Part shown: positions 17,872-26,549 of the stretch, piece after piece
Layout of the letters: the number at the start of each line of letters is the position of its first letter
Position numbering within the stretch: position 1 is the first letter of the stretch
Translations under genes and position numbers: made by a program
The notes under the pieces: model-generated
Databases searched by the model: none
What the model was told of the DNA's origin: nothing
Seen by the model: only the letters and a program-made list of their open reading frames with translations
Source: UBA1422 sp041752735
GTDB lineage: Bacteria; Bacillota; Clostridia; Peptostreptococcales; Anaerovoracaceae
Assembly: GCA_041752735.1 (NCBI GenBank)
Contig: JBGSVW010000017.1
Location: 1 to 38,492 of the forward strand
Direction: 5' to 3'
DNA length: 38,492 nucleotides

Positions 17872-18090
17872 AAAAAAGTTGCATCTCTATCGATGCAACC
17901 AAAAAACACAGTTTGAGTTGTCATCAATAGCGCCTCTGCCAATTATTTGGCAGGAGTCCAGAACATCTTTTGTCCTGGCCCAGCAGCCCGTCGTACCCGA
18001 CGAAGCCCTTCGGCGATTTCCCCTTTCCATTCGTTCTTTGGCTGTCGCCTCCCGAATGTACTCTTGTCCATCGCGCCTCTATCAACTTTG
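17872..18090 (-). ncRNA. Lysine riboswitch (L box) with terminator
   Basis: The minus-strand leader of dapA holds the conserved L-box blocks in order: GATAGAGGCGCGAT near the 5' end, AAGAGTAC, GGGGAAATCGCCGAAGG in the middle, GGGCTGCTGGGCC, then ACTCCTGCC and GGCAGAGGCGCTATTGATG closing P1. A terminator stem (17878-17885 with 17892-17899) and U-run follow. When lysine binds, P1 should form and the terminator should stop transcription of dapA-dapB-lysA. The conserved blocks make the family assignment strong. Confidence 0.95.
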
Positions 18091-18096
18091 TGTTCG

Positions 18097-18125
18097 ATTC
18101 TAACTGATATTTTGTGTTGTGTCAA
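18097..18125 (-). promoter_or_regulatory. Promoter of the lysine riboswitch-dapA-dapB-lysA operon
   Basis: On the minus strand a consensus TTGACA (18120-18125) and TAGAAT (18097-18102) are exactly 17 bases apart. The predicted start near 18090 coincides with the 5' end of the riboswitch. Confidence 0.85.
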
Positions 18126-18203
18126 CATATAATATGTATAATTATGAATATATTTGTTTATAAATCACAATTAATTGTATATTTACTACTAGTCAGGTAC
18201 TGC

Positions 18204-19754
18204 CTATCCGTTTTCTTCCGGTTGTGAAGCAAACCAGACGTTATTTTTACCCTTTCTTTTCGCTACATATAATGCCCTATCCGCATTTCGAAGCAGCTCT
18301 TCGGTGCTGATCCCATTCTCAGGGTACATCGCAACACCGCAACTCAGGTGAATAGGAAATAATATGCCTTCAACAACGACGGGTTCTTCATACAAAGCAT
18401 ACAATCGTGCCAATGCTGCTTCTGCTTCCACTCGATCTTGAATGCCGTTTAGCAGTATGGTAAACTCATCGCCGCCATGCCGCGCAATATTATCTGCGAT
18501 TCTGGAGAATTCCCGAAGGCGATTCGCAATGCCCACCAATACCTTATCTCCAATGTCATGCCCATATTCGTCATTTACATTTTTAAAGTCGTCAATATCG
18601 AATATCACCATCGCCAAATTTTCACCGCTTCTAGACGCTCTGGCCAATTGCATCGCACTGATTTCATCAAATTTTCGCCTATTGGGAAGCCCGGTTAGCA
18701 TATCATGGGAAGCAAGCTCTCCCAACTCGTGTTGTAGGCGGTAGATTTCGCTGATGTCCTTCATCGTTGATACAATATACTCTTTTAAGTTCAACGTAAC
18801 AATAGATGCTGAAAATAGTACTGGAATAATTTTGCCACTTTTTGATCGAAATTTGAGTTCAAGTCCGTTAATTGTACCACCAGCCAGGAGTTCTTTGATC
18901 AAAGTCGCCCGTTGGTTGGGATCAATCCAAACGCCAAGATCTAGTAACGTGTGGCCGATCAGGTCTTCTTTTTTATATTCAAGTAGTTTAATCATTTCAT
19001 CATTTGCTTCAATTACCTTGGAATCATCAATGTTGGTGATGAGTGCTGCATAAGGAGCTGAATTAAAAATCGAATTAAACTTTGCTTCTTCTTCCTGAAT
19101 TTCAACCATCAGAGATTTGGAGACAAGAACAACCATATTTAAAACCAAGAAAAGGATGAGCGGAACCTGTATGATTAGAAAAATATTATCCAGAATATTT
19201 TGATCAAACAAGTCGCCGTGATTCGTCGGAAGGAACAGATGCGCTCCAATCCGGTACAAATTAAGTAACACAATCGCCGATAAGCTAACAATAACCCCTG
19301 TAGAAATGGTTCTTTGTTTCGGAGTCGTGCGAAAAGCGACTAGCCATAAAGATTTTCCATATATCAGTATGAATGCCGTACTTATGACAAAGATACGAGC
19401 GTCAATACTCGGATAATAGTAAGTAAAGAAAATTTGTAAGAACAATACCAGTCCTACAATTCCGATACTGGGGATGATTGAGCTTTTTAACTTATAGAAC
19501 AAGACAACGCCCATATTAAATAAAAGAAAAGCAAACACAATAATTAGGTTTGCAAGAACAATACTAATATAATCCGGCACATAACTTCTTAAGCCAAGCA
19601 AAAAATATCCAACACATGATAGCCCCATCATCGTAGCCCAGCAGCTTAATCCGTTATATCGGTTTCTGTTTTGATACCATGTGCTTAGCAACATAAAAAA
19701 GCATACAAGCAAAACTAGGATTTGCACCGCAATAACACTTCGCATATCTAACAT
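18204..19754 (-). CDS. Membrane-bound PAS-GGDEF diguanylate cyclase
   Basis: A 516-residue signalling protein. The N-terminal 220 residues contain about seven hydrophobic helices. A PAS domain follows (about residues 228-340, with SAPYAALITNIDDSKVIEAN). The C-terminal catalytic domain has the active-site GGDEF at residues 427-431 and an intact inhibitory RxxD site (RIAD, 418-421), so it should make cyclic-di-GMP with product inhibition. ATG 19754 follows GGAGGGTCGAGC. It stands alone between the lysine operon and the hydrogenase operon. The signal sensed by the membrane domain is unknown. Confidence 0.95.
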   Translation of the reverse strand: MLDMRSVIAVQILVLLVCFFMLLSTWYQNRNRYNGLSCWATMMGLSCVGYFLLGLRSYVPDYISIVLANLIIVFAFLLFNMGVVLFYKLKSSIIPSIGIVGLVLFLQIFFTYYYPSIDARIFVISTAFILIYGKSLWLVAFRTTPKQRTISTGVIVSLSAIVLLNLYRIGAHLFLPTNHGDLFDQNILDNIFLIIQVPLILFLVLNMVVLVSKSLMVEIQEEEAKFNSIFNSAPYAALITNIDDSKVIEANDEMIKLLEYKKEDLIGHTLLDLGVWIDPNQRATLIKELLAGGTINGLELKFRSKSGKIIPVLFSASIVTLNLKEYIVSTMKDISEIYRLQHELGELASHDMLTGLPNRRKFDEISAMQLARASRSGENLAMVIFDIDDFKNVNDEYGHDIGDKVLVGIANRLREFSRIADNIARHGGDEFTILLNGIQDRVEAEAALARLYALYEEPVVVEGILFPIHLSCGVAMYPENGISTEELLRNADRALYVAKRKGKNNVWFASQPEENG

Positions 19755-19916
19755 GCTCGACCCTCCATTGCTTTGAATAACAAATAGGACCGGTACTTTA
19801 CTTATATTTTACTCCCCCCAAAATCAAATATCAAGTATTCGAAATGGTTATTGTAGTTATTTACTTACTATTCTGAATATATTTACTTCTTCAGATTTCA
19901 ACTCTTTTTCTTTACC

Positions 19917-19944
19917 TTGTGAAAAATATATGGTAAGTTATAAC
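19917..19944 (+). promoter_or_regulatory. Possible promoter of the hydrogenase operon
   Basis: TTGTGA (19917-19922) and TATAAC (19939-19944) are 16 bases apart, about 35 bases upstream of the hydC start. It is the best match in the region. Confidence 0.45.
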
Positions 19945-19945
19945 T

Positions 19946-19963
19946 GTGATAAATATTTAACAA
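19946..19963 (+). promoter_or_regulatory. Candidate Rex (redox repressor) operator
   Basis: The sequence GTGATAA-ATAT-TTAACAA resembles the Rex site TTGTTAA-N4-TTAACAA. The right half is perfect and the left matches 5 of 7. It sits between the -10 box and the ribosome site of an NADH-linked hydrogenase operon, where NADH-responsive repression would make sense. Confidence 0.45.
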
Positions 19964-19977
19964 TTTTGGAGGACATG

Positions 19978-20511
19978 ATGGAACATGAAAAAGACAAGAA
20001 TCATTCGCTTTGTTCCCACTGCCAAAGCAGCGCTTATGCCCAACTAGACCTGGTCCTTGAAGAGCTCAAGGATGCCCCGGGAAATCTAATCATCATTCTA
20101 CAAAAGGCCCAGGAGATTTTTGGATATCTACCCCGCGAAGTCATACGACGCATCGCAGAGGCAACCGGGCACACTCAAGCGAAAATCTTTGGTGTGGTGA
20201 CTTTCTATGCTCAATTCCGCTTAGCGCCAATTGGGAAATACCTGATTTTGCTTTGTCAGGGAACTGCCTGTCACGTCAGTGGCTCATTGGCGGTGGAAAA
20301 AGCAATCTGTGGAGAATTGGGAATAAAAGATAAGGAAACTACCCCTGACAATTTATTTACCCTAAACAACGTGGCTTGTTTGGGATGCTGTAGCCTAGCT
20401 CCAGTGTTAATGATCAAGACAGATGACAATGAAGAAACCTATGGCAATTTAACGCCGGACAGCGCTGTAGAGTTGCTGGATGAAATCAGAAGAAAGGAAG
20501 GGCTCATATGA
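19978..20511 (+). CDS. hydC: NuoE-like [2Fe-2S] subunit of the NAD(H)-linked [FeFe]-hydrogenase
   Basis: A 177-residue thioredoxin-like protein of the NuoE/HydC/HndA family. The [2Fe-2S] ligands are visible in CQGTACHVSG and NVACLGCCSLAP (C-x4-C and C-x3-C). The helical N-terminal part carries NLIIILQKAQEIFGYLP. It passes electrons between the NuoF-like and hydrogenase subunits. Two adjacent ATGs exist at 19975 and 19978; the second is placed better relative to GGAGG. The gene overlaps the next by 4 bases. Confidence 0.93.
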   Translation: MEHEKDKNHSLCSHCQSSAYAQLDLVLEELKDAPGNLIIILQKAQEIFGYLPREVIRRIAEATGHTQAKIFGVVTFYAQFRLAPIGKYLILLCQGTACHVSGSLAVEKAICGELGIKDKETTPDNLFTLNNVACLGCCSLAPVLMIKTDDNEETYGNLTPDSAVELLDEIRRKEGLI

Positions 20512-22259
20512 AAATCATGATCGGTCAAGGCAGCTGCGGGATTGCATCCGGCGCAAAGAAGACCGCTGCCCTTTTTTCAGAGTTGATACAATCACATAAT
20601 TTAGATATCCCGGTTCATGTGACTGGTTGCCTCGGATTATGTTATTTAGAACCCATTGTTGATATTTATGATGACAAGGGGTTTCTGACCAGATATACCC
20701 AGGTGAAACCAGATGCGGTAACCGAAATCTTCGAATCGCATCTTCTCAAGAATATACCTTTAGATTCCAAGGTCATCTCCCCTTCCGGTCAAGCTTTTTT
20801 GGCAAAACAAACGCGAATCGCCTTGAGGAACTGTGGCGTCATCAATCCAGAGGAAATCACAGAATACATCCGTACCGGCGGTTATATGGCCTTAATTAAA
20901 GCATTAAATGATATGACCGCAGATGAAATCTGCGATGTGATATCTGATTCGGGACTCCGCGGTCGTGGAGGCGGCGGTTTCCCCACGGGTCGTAAATGGC
21001 AGCAAGTAAAGGATCAGGCCGAACCTGTAAAATATGTGGTTTGCAACGCGGACGAAGGCGATCCCGGCGCTTTTATGGATCGAAGCATTATGGAGGGAGA
21101 CCCTCATAAAATGCTGGAAGGTATTATTATCGCCGGCGTAGCTACAGGTGCACAAGAAGGATATATCTATGTTCGAGCAGAATACCCTTTGGCTGTCCAC
21201 CGACTCCGAATTGCCCTTAGCCAGGCAAGAGAAAACGGTTTCTTAGGCAAAAATATTCTCGGATCCGGATTTAACTTCGATATAAAGATCAATCTAGGTG
21301 CCGGCGCGTTTGTATGTGGTGAAGGAAGTGCCCTAACAGCCTCTATCGAGGGCCAAAGAGGCATGCCCCGTGTCAAGCCCCCAAGAACCGTAGAAAAGGG
21401 CCTGTTCGAGAAACCTACAGTTCTGAATAATGTAGAAACCTTTGCCAATGTACCTGAAATACTGAATATTGGTGCTGAAAAATTCAAAGAAATCGGCACA
21501 CCAAACAATGCAGGAACCAAGGCCTTTGCATTAACCGGAAATATCAATAATACTGGGTTGATTGAAGTTCCCATGGGCACTACACTGCGCACCATTATTT
21601 TTGATATCGGTGGTGGTGTAAAAAACGGCAAAGCATTCAAGGCGGTACAAATCGGCGGACCATCCGGTGGATGTCTTACAGAAACCCATTTAGATTTACC
21701 CTTGGATTTTGACAGCCTGGAACGGGTCGGCGCAATGATAGGTTCCGGCGGCCTTGTGGTCATGGACGAAGATACATGTATGGTAAGTATCGCTCGATTC
21801 TTTATGAATTTTACCCAGGAGGAGTCCTGCGGGAAATGCGTTCCCTGTCGAGAAGGTACCCACATCATGTTAGAACTTCTCGACGATATCGTTGAAGCTC
21901 GGGCTACTGAGATGACCATTGAAAGTCTATTGGATCTTGGGGATACCATCGGTGCCACAGCTCTTTGCGGACTTGGCAAAACAGCCCCGAATCCAGTGAT
22001 TAGCACCATCACTCAATTCAAAGAAGAGTATCTCGCCCATGTTATAGATGGTGTCTGCCCCACAGGGCAATGTCAGGCATACCGCAAATATGTTGTTTCA
22101 GAAGACAAATGCATTGGTTGTGGACTTTGCCGAAAAGTCTGCCCGGTTCATGCCATCAGTGGAAGTACCAAAAAGACTCATAAAATAGATACAAAAAAAT
22201 GTATTCGTTGTCACAGTTGCGTCCCTGCATGCAAGTTTGAAGCAATTCAAGTAGTTTAA
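20508..22259 (+). CDS. hydB: NuoF-like FMN/NAD(H) subunit of the hydrogenase, with C-terminal ferredoxin domain
   Basis: A 583-residue flavoprotein of the HydB/HndC type. The N-terminal 100 residues are a thioredoxin-like [2Fe-2S] domain (CGIASGAKKT and CLGLCYLE). The FMN/NADH region has GLRGRGGGGFPTGRKW and CNADEGDPGAFMDR. An SLBB segment and the [4Fe-4S] motif ESCGKCVPCREGTH follow. The C-terminus adds two ferredoxin clusters (CIGCGLCRKVCP and CIRCHSCVPAC). This added tail is typical of electron-bifurcating hydrogenases that couple NADH and ferredoxin, but bifurcation itself is inference. Confidence 0.95.
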   Translation: MKIMIGQGSCGIASGAKKTAALFSELIQSHNLDIPVHVTGCLGLCYLEPIVDIYDDKGFLTRYTQVKPDAVTEIFESHLLKNIPLDSKVISPSGQAFLAKQTRIALRNCGVINPEEITEYIRTGGYMALIKALNDMTADEICDVISDSGLRGRGGGGFPTGRKWQQVKDQAEPVKYVVCNADEGDPGAFMDRSIMEGDPHKMLEGIIIAGVATGAQEGYIYVRAEYPLAVHRLRIALSQARENGFLGKNILGSGFNFDIKINLGAGAFVCGEGSALTASIEGQRGMPRVKPPRTVEKGLFEKPTVLNNVETFANVPEILNIGAEKFKEIGTPNNAGTKAFALTGNINNTGLIEVPMGTTLRTIIFDIGGGVKNGKAFKAVQIGGPSGGCLTETHLDLPLDFDSLERVGAMIGSGGLVVMDEDTCMVSIARFFMNFTQEESCGKCVPCREGTHIMLELLDDIVEARATEMTIESLLDLGDTIGATALCGLGKTAPNPVISTITQFKEEYLAHVIDGVCPTGQCQAYRKYVVSEDKCIGCGLCRKVCPVHAISGSTKKTHKIDTKKCIRCHSCVPACKFEAIQVV

Positions 22260-22275
22260 GAAAGGAGCACCACAT

Positions 22276-24003
22276 ATGATTAATCAAAAATATATGAGCA
22301 TCAACGGTCAGATGGTTTCCTTTTCTGACGAAAAAAACGTTCTGGAGGTCATCCGCAAAGCAGGAATAGATATCCCAACTCTTTGCTATTACTCTGACCT
22401 ATCCATCTACGGCGCATGCAGAATGTGCATCGTGGAGGACGAACGGGGTGGTATCATGACTTCCTGTTCCACTCCCCCGAAAAACGGTATGCAGGTATTC
22501 ACCAACACTCCGAAACTGAACAAGCATCGACGGCTCATCCTAAAAATGCTGCTTTCTTCCCATTGCCGCGAGTGCACCACCTGCGTCCGGGGGGATAATT
22601 GCTCCCTCCAGCGACTAGCCAACCGATTTGGTATCACCGAGGTGAGATTCGACAAGACCGAAAAAGCCTTTAAAGATGAATATAAAATCGACAACTCAAG
22701 CAAGTCCATCAAAAAAGATCCTAACAAATGTATCCATTGTGGAGATTGTGTCCGTGTCTGCAGCGAGACTCAAAATGTCGGCGTTATTGACTTTGCACAT
22801 CGTGGATGGAATCTGGAAGTAACCACGGCATTCCATGATCCACTTGGCGAAACCGAATGTGTCAACTGCGGACAATGCGTTTCCGTTTGTCCCACAGCCG
22901 CACTCACGGTGAAGGTAGAAACCGATCAGGCTTGGGATGCCATTTATGACAAAACCAAGCGTACCATCGTCCAAGTTGCACCGGCAGTCCGGGTTGCCTT
23001 GGGTGAAATGTTCAACATGGAAACTGAAAATGTAATGCCATTAATCAATGCGGCTTTACGCAAGCTGGGATTCGACGAAATTTATGATACTTCCTTCAGT
23101 GCGGATTTAACCGTAATTGAAGAAAGCGAAGAGTTGCTACGAAAGATAACCAATGGCGAAAAATTGCCCCTCTTTTCTTCTTGTTGCCCAGGCTGGGTGA
23201 AATATGCTGAAAACCGACATCCGGATTTATTGAATCAATTATCCACCTGCAAATCTCCCATGGAAATGTTTTCTGCCGTAGTGAAAGAAGATGCTTTGAT
23301 TAATCCAGAGTTACAACACGACCCCCGGCAACCCTATGTGATAGCAATTATGCCTTGCACGGCCAAAAAATTCGAAGCATCCCGAGATGAATTTCTTGTG
23401 GATGGCAACGCACAAACAGATTTGGTACTAACAACAAAAGAGCTAGGCATGATGATCCGCCAAGCAGGTATACATTTTGAAGATCTCCAGCCTGAAGCCC
23501 ATGATTTACTGTTTGGTATGTACAGTGGCGCAGGTGTAATTTTCGGCGTAACAGGCGGTGTAACAGAGGCTGTCATTCGGAAACTCCTCGAAGATAAATC
23601 CCATCTGGCTCTAAACAATTTACAGTTTTTAGGAGTTCGGGGGCTGGAAGGCGTAAAAGAATTGACGTTGCCATATAAAGGACGTGAGTTGAGAATTGGT
23701 ATTGTCAGTGGACTTCGCAATACTGAAAACTTAATCCAGAAGATAAAATCCGGTGAAGTCCATTATGATTTTGTGGAAGTGATGGCCTGCCCTGCAGGTT
23801 GTATCAATGGCGGTGGTCAACCCAGATCATCACATGGAGAACGGGAAGAACGGGCGTTGGTGTTGTATGCAGATGATCGATTATCAGAAATTCGACATTC
23901 CGAAGCCAATCCACAGCTGAATGTCGCATATCAACGAATCATCAAAGAAAACAATCATAGGCTGCTTCATGTGAAATACAAAGGCATTGAACAAAATTGT
24001 TAA
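22276..24003 (+). CDS. hydA: [FeFe]-hydrogenase catalytic subunit
   Basis: A 575-residue cytoplasmic hydrogenase. N-terminal relay: [2Fe-2S] (C37, C48, C51, C64), a His-Cys3 [4Fe-4S] (H96, C100, C103, C109) and two ferredoxin clusters (CIHCGDCVRVC, CVNCGQCVSVC). H-cluster motifs: L1 FSSCCPGW (proton-transfer C303, cluster C304), L2 IMPCTAKKFE (C361), L3 MACPAGCINGGGQP (C505, C509). L1 has Ser for the usual Thr and L3 has Ala for the usual Gly. The small-subunit domain closes the chain. It starts 16 bases after hydB with AAAGGAGCACC; the maturases HydE, F and G are not in the window. Confidence 0.97.
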   Translation: MINQKYMSINGQMVSFSDEKNVLEVIRKAGIDIPTLCYYSDLSIYGACRMCIVEDERGGIMTSCSTPPKNGMQVFTNTPKLNKHRRLILKMLLSSHCRECTTCVRGDNCSLQRLANRFGITEVRFDKTEKAFKDEYKIDNSSKSIKKDPNKCIHCGDCVRVCSETQNVGVIDFAHRGWNLEVTTAFHDPLGETECVNCGQCVSVCPTAALTVKVETDQAWDAIYDKTKRTIVQVAPAVRVALGEMFNMETENVMPLINAALRKLGFDEIYDTSFSADLTVIEESEELLRKITNGEKLPLFSSCCPGWVKYAENRHPDLLNQLSTCKSPMEMFSAVVKEDALINPELQHDPRQPYVIAIMPCTAKKFEASRDEFLVDGNAQTDLVLTTKELGMMIRQAGIHFEDLQPEAHDLLFGMYSGAGVIFGVTGGVTEAVIRKLLEDKSHLALNNLQFLGVRGLEGVKELTLPYKGRELRIGIVSGLRNTENLIQKIKSGEVHYDFVEVMACPAGCINGGGQPRSSHGEREERALVLYADDRLSEIRHSEANPQLNVAYQRIIKENNHRLLHVKYKGIEQNC

Positions 24004-24036
24004 CATCTGAGGCCGTACTGCCCACGGCCCAATATG

Positions 24037-24070
24037 AAAGCCCCATGTGTTATCCATGGGGCTTTGTTTG
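24037..24070 (+). terminator. Terminator of the hydrogenase operon
   Basis: An 11-bp stem (24037-24047 with 24055-24065) with a 7-base loop, then TTTG. A smaller GGCCGT/ACGGCC hairpin at 24011-24029 precedes it. Confidence 0.85.
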
Positions 24071-24087
24071 TGGTAATTCAGGCTATA

Positions 24088-24276
24088 TTATTTATCTGTA
24101 GTTGGTAACCCTTGAGTGTCTGCTAGCGGTTCTTCTACCGGTTCCGACAACATTTTGGAACTTGAAACCAGTTTTCTGCAGTGATTGCAAAAATAGCCAA
24201 CTGCGCCACAGCTGGATAGCATTTCCAGTTCTCCGTTGCATGCTGGGCAGTAATATTTCTTATTTGTGTTTTCCAT
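24088..24276 (-). CDS. YfgJ-like zinc-ribbon protein
   Basis: A 62-residue protein with C10-x2-C13, C23 and C30-x2-C33 in YYCPACNGELEML, SCGAVGYFCNHCRKLVSS. The core resembles the second half of E. coli YfgJ (CGAVDYFC), a small zinc-ribbon protein of unknown role. ATG 24276 follows GGGAGGAGGAATC; an in-frame extension of 10 codons is not needed. The acidic, proline-rich tail is probably disordered. It lies 42 bases after the B3/B4-domain gene and may share its message. Confidence 0.75.
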   Translation of the reverse strand: MENTNKKYYCPACNGELEMLSSCGAVGYFCNHCRKLVSSSKMLSEPVEEPLADTQGLPTTDK

Positions 24277-24318
24277 GATTCCTCCTCCCATATTAAGCCA
24301 ATACATAAGCGAATGATG

Positions 24319-25041
24319 CTATTCGATTTCGACACTTTGGTTATTTTTATCCACAATTGTATTGGTAATTACCGTAGCCACTCCAGTCACTTCCACCCAG
24401 AGCGCCAACTTATTGAGTGCTTCTTGCAAAACCGAATGTTGTGCCGAATTCACTGATTCAATGACAGCAATGGCGCGTTTTGTATTTGCGGTTAGCATAG
24501 TACGTTGCCCGTCCCTCCAATTCCAACAACGACAAACTCCGCCTAAGTCATCTAAATAACAGAGTTCGCCAGGCAAAGTGAAATCTGGTTCCTCATCCCC
24601 TAGCGCTAAAAAATCATCACCACCGTTGGTGATTGTCAATCGTAGATTCCCTTTGATTGCATCAAGGTCTTCCATGCCACACGGCAACCCATAAGTCAAT
24701 GAGATGGCATTATATATATCCACCAATGGATTGATTGAGTTTACAGGATTTCCTTTGTCAATTCGCCTGAGTAAGGCTTCAATGGAGGAACGCGCTCCTT
24801 TTTTAGTTTTAAACTTCATAAAAGCCTCACGCCAAACCGAAATCACCGGGTTTTGGCTTAGCACCGGATCAGTTAAAAACTTGGAGGCTTCCTTATTGGC
24901 AGTTTCAAGGAGCTCCTCAATATTCCCCAAGGCAAGATTGTTATCTCGGTGTTCGTTATTGATCTTTTCCATGACCAGAATACCGATTTCGCTATCCGGG
25001 AATAAGGCCCAAAATGATGGTTCTGCAATAAATTTTTTCAT
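24319..25041 (-). CDS. B3/B4 (tRNA synthetase-like) domain protein
   Basis: A 240-residue soluble protein that matches COG3382, stand-alone relatives of the B3/B4 domain of phenylalanyl-tRNA synthetase beta chain. Visible family features are RSSIEALLRRIDKGNPVNSINPLVDIYNAISL and the GDEEPDFTLPGELCYLDD segment. Its function is not established; an aminoacyl-tRNA or amino-acid-binding role is inferred only from the domain. A terminator-like hairpin upstream belongs to amt. Confidence 0.85.
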   Translation of the reverse strand: MKKFIAEPSFWALFPDSEIGILVMEKINNEHRDNNLALGNIEELLETANKEASKFLTDPVLSQNPVISVWREAFMKFKTKKGARSSIEALLRRIDKGNPVNSINPLVDIYNAISLTYGLPCGMEDLDAIKGNLRLTITNGGDDFLALGDEEPDFTLPGELCYLDDLGGVCRCWNWRDGQRTMLTANTKRAIAVIESVNSAQHSVLQEALNKLALWVEVTGVATVITNTIVDKNNQSVEIE

Positions 25042-25110
25042 GTCTTATGTCCTACTCTTTCTGAAATAATTATAACCTTTCCGGATGAATTTTGGAAGTT
25101 GAACCTCTTT

Positions 25111-25142
25111 CAAAAAAGACAAAAGCTTCGGTGAACCGAAGC
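25111..25142 (-). terminator. Terminator of the amt gene
   Basis: GCTTCGG/CCGAAGC stem (25125-25131 with 25136-25142) with a TTCA loop, followed on the minus strand by TTTTGTCTTTTTT. It lies about 60 bases after the amt stop. Confidence 0.85.
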
Positions 25143-25204
25143 CTAAGTCTTATGTGGATTTAGTTGATGTTGTAATGATTGATGTAGTTATGATTGATTG
25201 TGAA

Positions 25205-26422
25205 TTAGTCTAATTCGTAGGCACATTCCTTATGAATTGCATCATCCAGCCCTCGTAGTTCTTCTTCTTGGGAAACTCGTACGGGTACAAATTTGTCGAT
25301 GATTTTCAAGAGCAGATATGTGACAACAAAGGCATAAACTGCCGTAATAGCAACTGCTAGTAATTGAATGAAGAATTGTTGGGGATTTCCTGCGATCAAT
25401 CCATCGACGCCATTTACGCTTGCTACCGCAAAGACACCTACAAGGATGGATCCTAATATTCCTCCAACTCCATGAACACCCCAGACATCCAATGCATCGT
25501 CCCATTTCATCTTTATACGCAACTGTACTGCCAAGTAGCAAACGCCACCAGCTAGCAGGCCAACTACTACTGCTGCCCAAGGCTCAATATAACCAGCTGC
25601 CGGTGTGATTGTTGCCAGCCCTGCGACTGCGCCGGTTAGTGCACCAACAAAGCTTGGCCTTTTTTCATGAATCCATGAGATGAACAGCCAGGTAACCATT
25701 GCAATGGATCCGGCAATATCCGTGTTGACAAAGGCTGCTGCTGCAACGCCATTGGCTGCAAGTGCACTTCCCCCGTTAAAACCAAACCAGCCAAACCAAA
25801 GTAATCCGGTTCCCAATGCCACATAGGTAATGTTATGCGGGTTGTTTTTTTCTGTCTGTGGCAAAATTCGTTTTCCAACAACAAAGACTGATGCGAGGGC
25901 TGCCATACCAGCACTGACATGTACTACCATACCTCCGGCAAAGTCAACGGCACCTAATTTTTGCAGGAAACCGCCACCCCATAGCCAATGGGCAAATGGT
26001 ATATAAATCAGCAGGCTCCAGAAAACCAAGAAAATTAAGTAACTCTTAAAACTGACACGGTCTGCAAATGCACCGGTAATCAGAGCTGGGGTTATAATTG
26101 CGAACATTTGTTGATAAGTAAAGAATGTAATGAAGGGAATAGTGGTTCCATAGGTCTCGCTGGGATCTGTACCAACGCCATTTAAAAATGCGTATTCCAT
26201 GGTCCCAATGATGCCGTGGACATCCTGTCCGAAGGCTAGACTAAATCCGCCTACAAACCAAATGGCTGTAACAATACCCATGGAAATAAAACTTTGCATC
26301 ATGATGGTTAGCACGTTCTTTTTTCGAACGAGACCACCATAAAAAAATGCAAGTCCAGGGGTCATGAGGCAGACCAATGCTGAACTAATCAGTATAAATG
26401 CGGTATCTCCAGAATTAATCAT
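25205..26422 (-). CDS. amt: Ammonium transporter (Amt)
   Basis: A 405-residue inner-membrane ammonium channel with about 11 helices. Conserved pore residues are present: F107 and F231 at the outer gate positions, D160, and the twin histidines H168 (VVHVSAG) and H317 (WGVHGVGG). WFGFNGGSAL follows the usual pattern. The C-terminal tail (EEELRGLDDAIH) matches the GlnK-responsive tail of transporters. ATG 26422 follows GGGAGGAGAG. No glnK lies next to it; instead an ammonium-sensor kinase and regulator precede it, with a terminator between. Confidence 0.95.
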   Translation of the reverse strand: MINSGDTAFILISSALVCLMTPGLAFFYGGLVRKKNVLTIMMQSFISMGIVTAIWFVGGFSLAFGQDVHGIIGTMEYAFLNGVGTDPSETYGTTIPFITFFTYQQMFAIITPALITGAFADRVSFKSYLIFLVFWSLLIYIPFAHWLWGGGFLQKLGAVDFAGGMVVHVSAGMAALASVFVVGKRILPQTEKNNPHNITYVALGTGLLWFGWFGFNGGSALAANGVAAAAFVNTDIAGSIAMVTWLFISWIHEKRPSFVGALTGAVAGLATITPAAGYIEPWAAVVVGLLAGGVCYLAVQLRIKMKWDDALDVWGVHGVGGILGSILVGVFAVASVNGVDGLIAGNPQQFFIQLLAVAITAVYAFVVTYLLLKIIDKFVPVRVSQEEELRGLDDAIHKECAYELD

Positions 26423-26472
26423 TTTACTCTCCTCCCGAATGGGTTATTTTGTTCTCATCATACTCACAGGAG

Positions 26473-26504
26473 AATAAAAAAAGAATACAGTAAAAACTGT
26501 ATTC
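26473..26504 (-). terminator. Terminator between the response regulator and amt
   Basis: GAATACAGT/ACTGTATTC stem (26483-26491 with 26496-26504), then TTTTTTTATT on the minus strand. It would separate the two-component genes from amt, allowing amt its own control. Confidence 0.85.
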
Positions 26505-26549
26505 CTGTCAGGATTAAACTGTAATTATTGAATTGCATCTATTGTTGGT

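Noticed and set aside
17943..18132. Short ORFs on both strands upstream of dapA
   Set aside because: They lie in the lysine riboswitch, whose conserved blocks explain the sequence.
21167..22012. 281-codon minus-strand ORF inside hydB
   Set aside because: Antisense to an intact NuoF-like gene; no domain seen.
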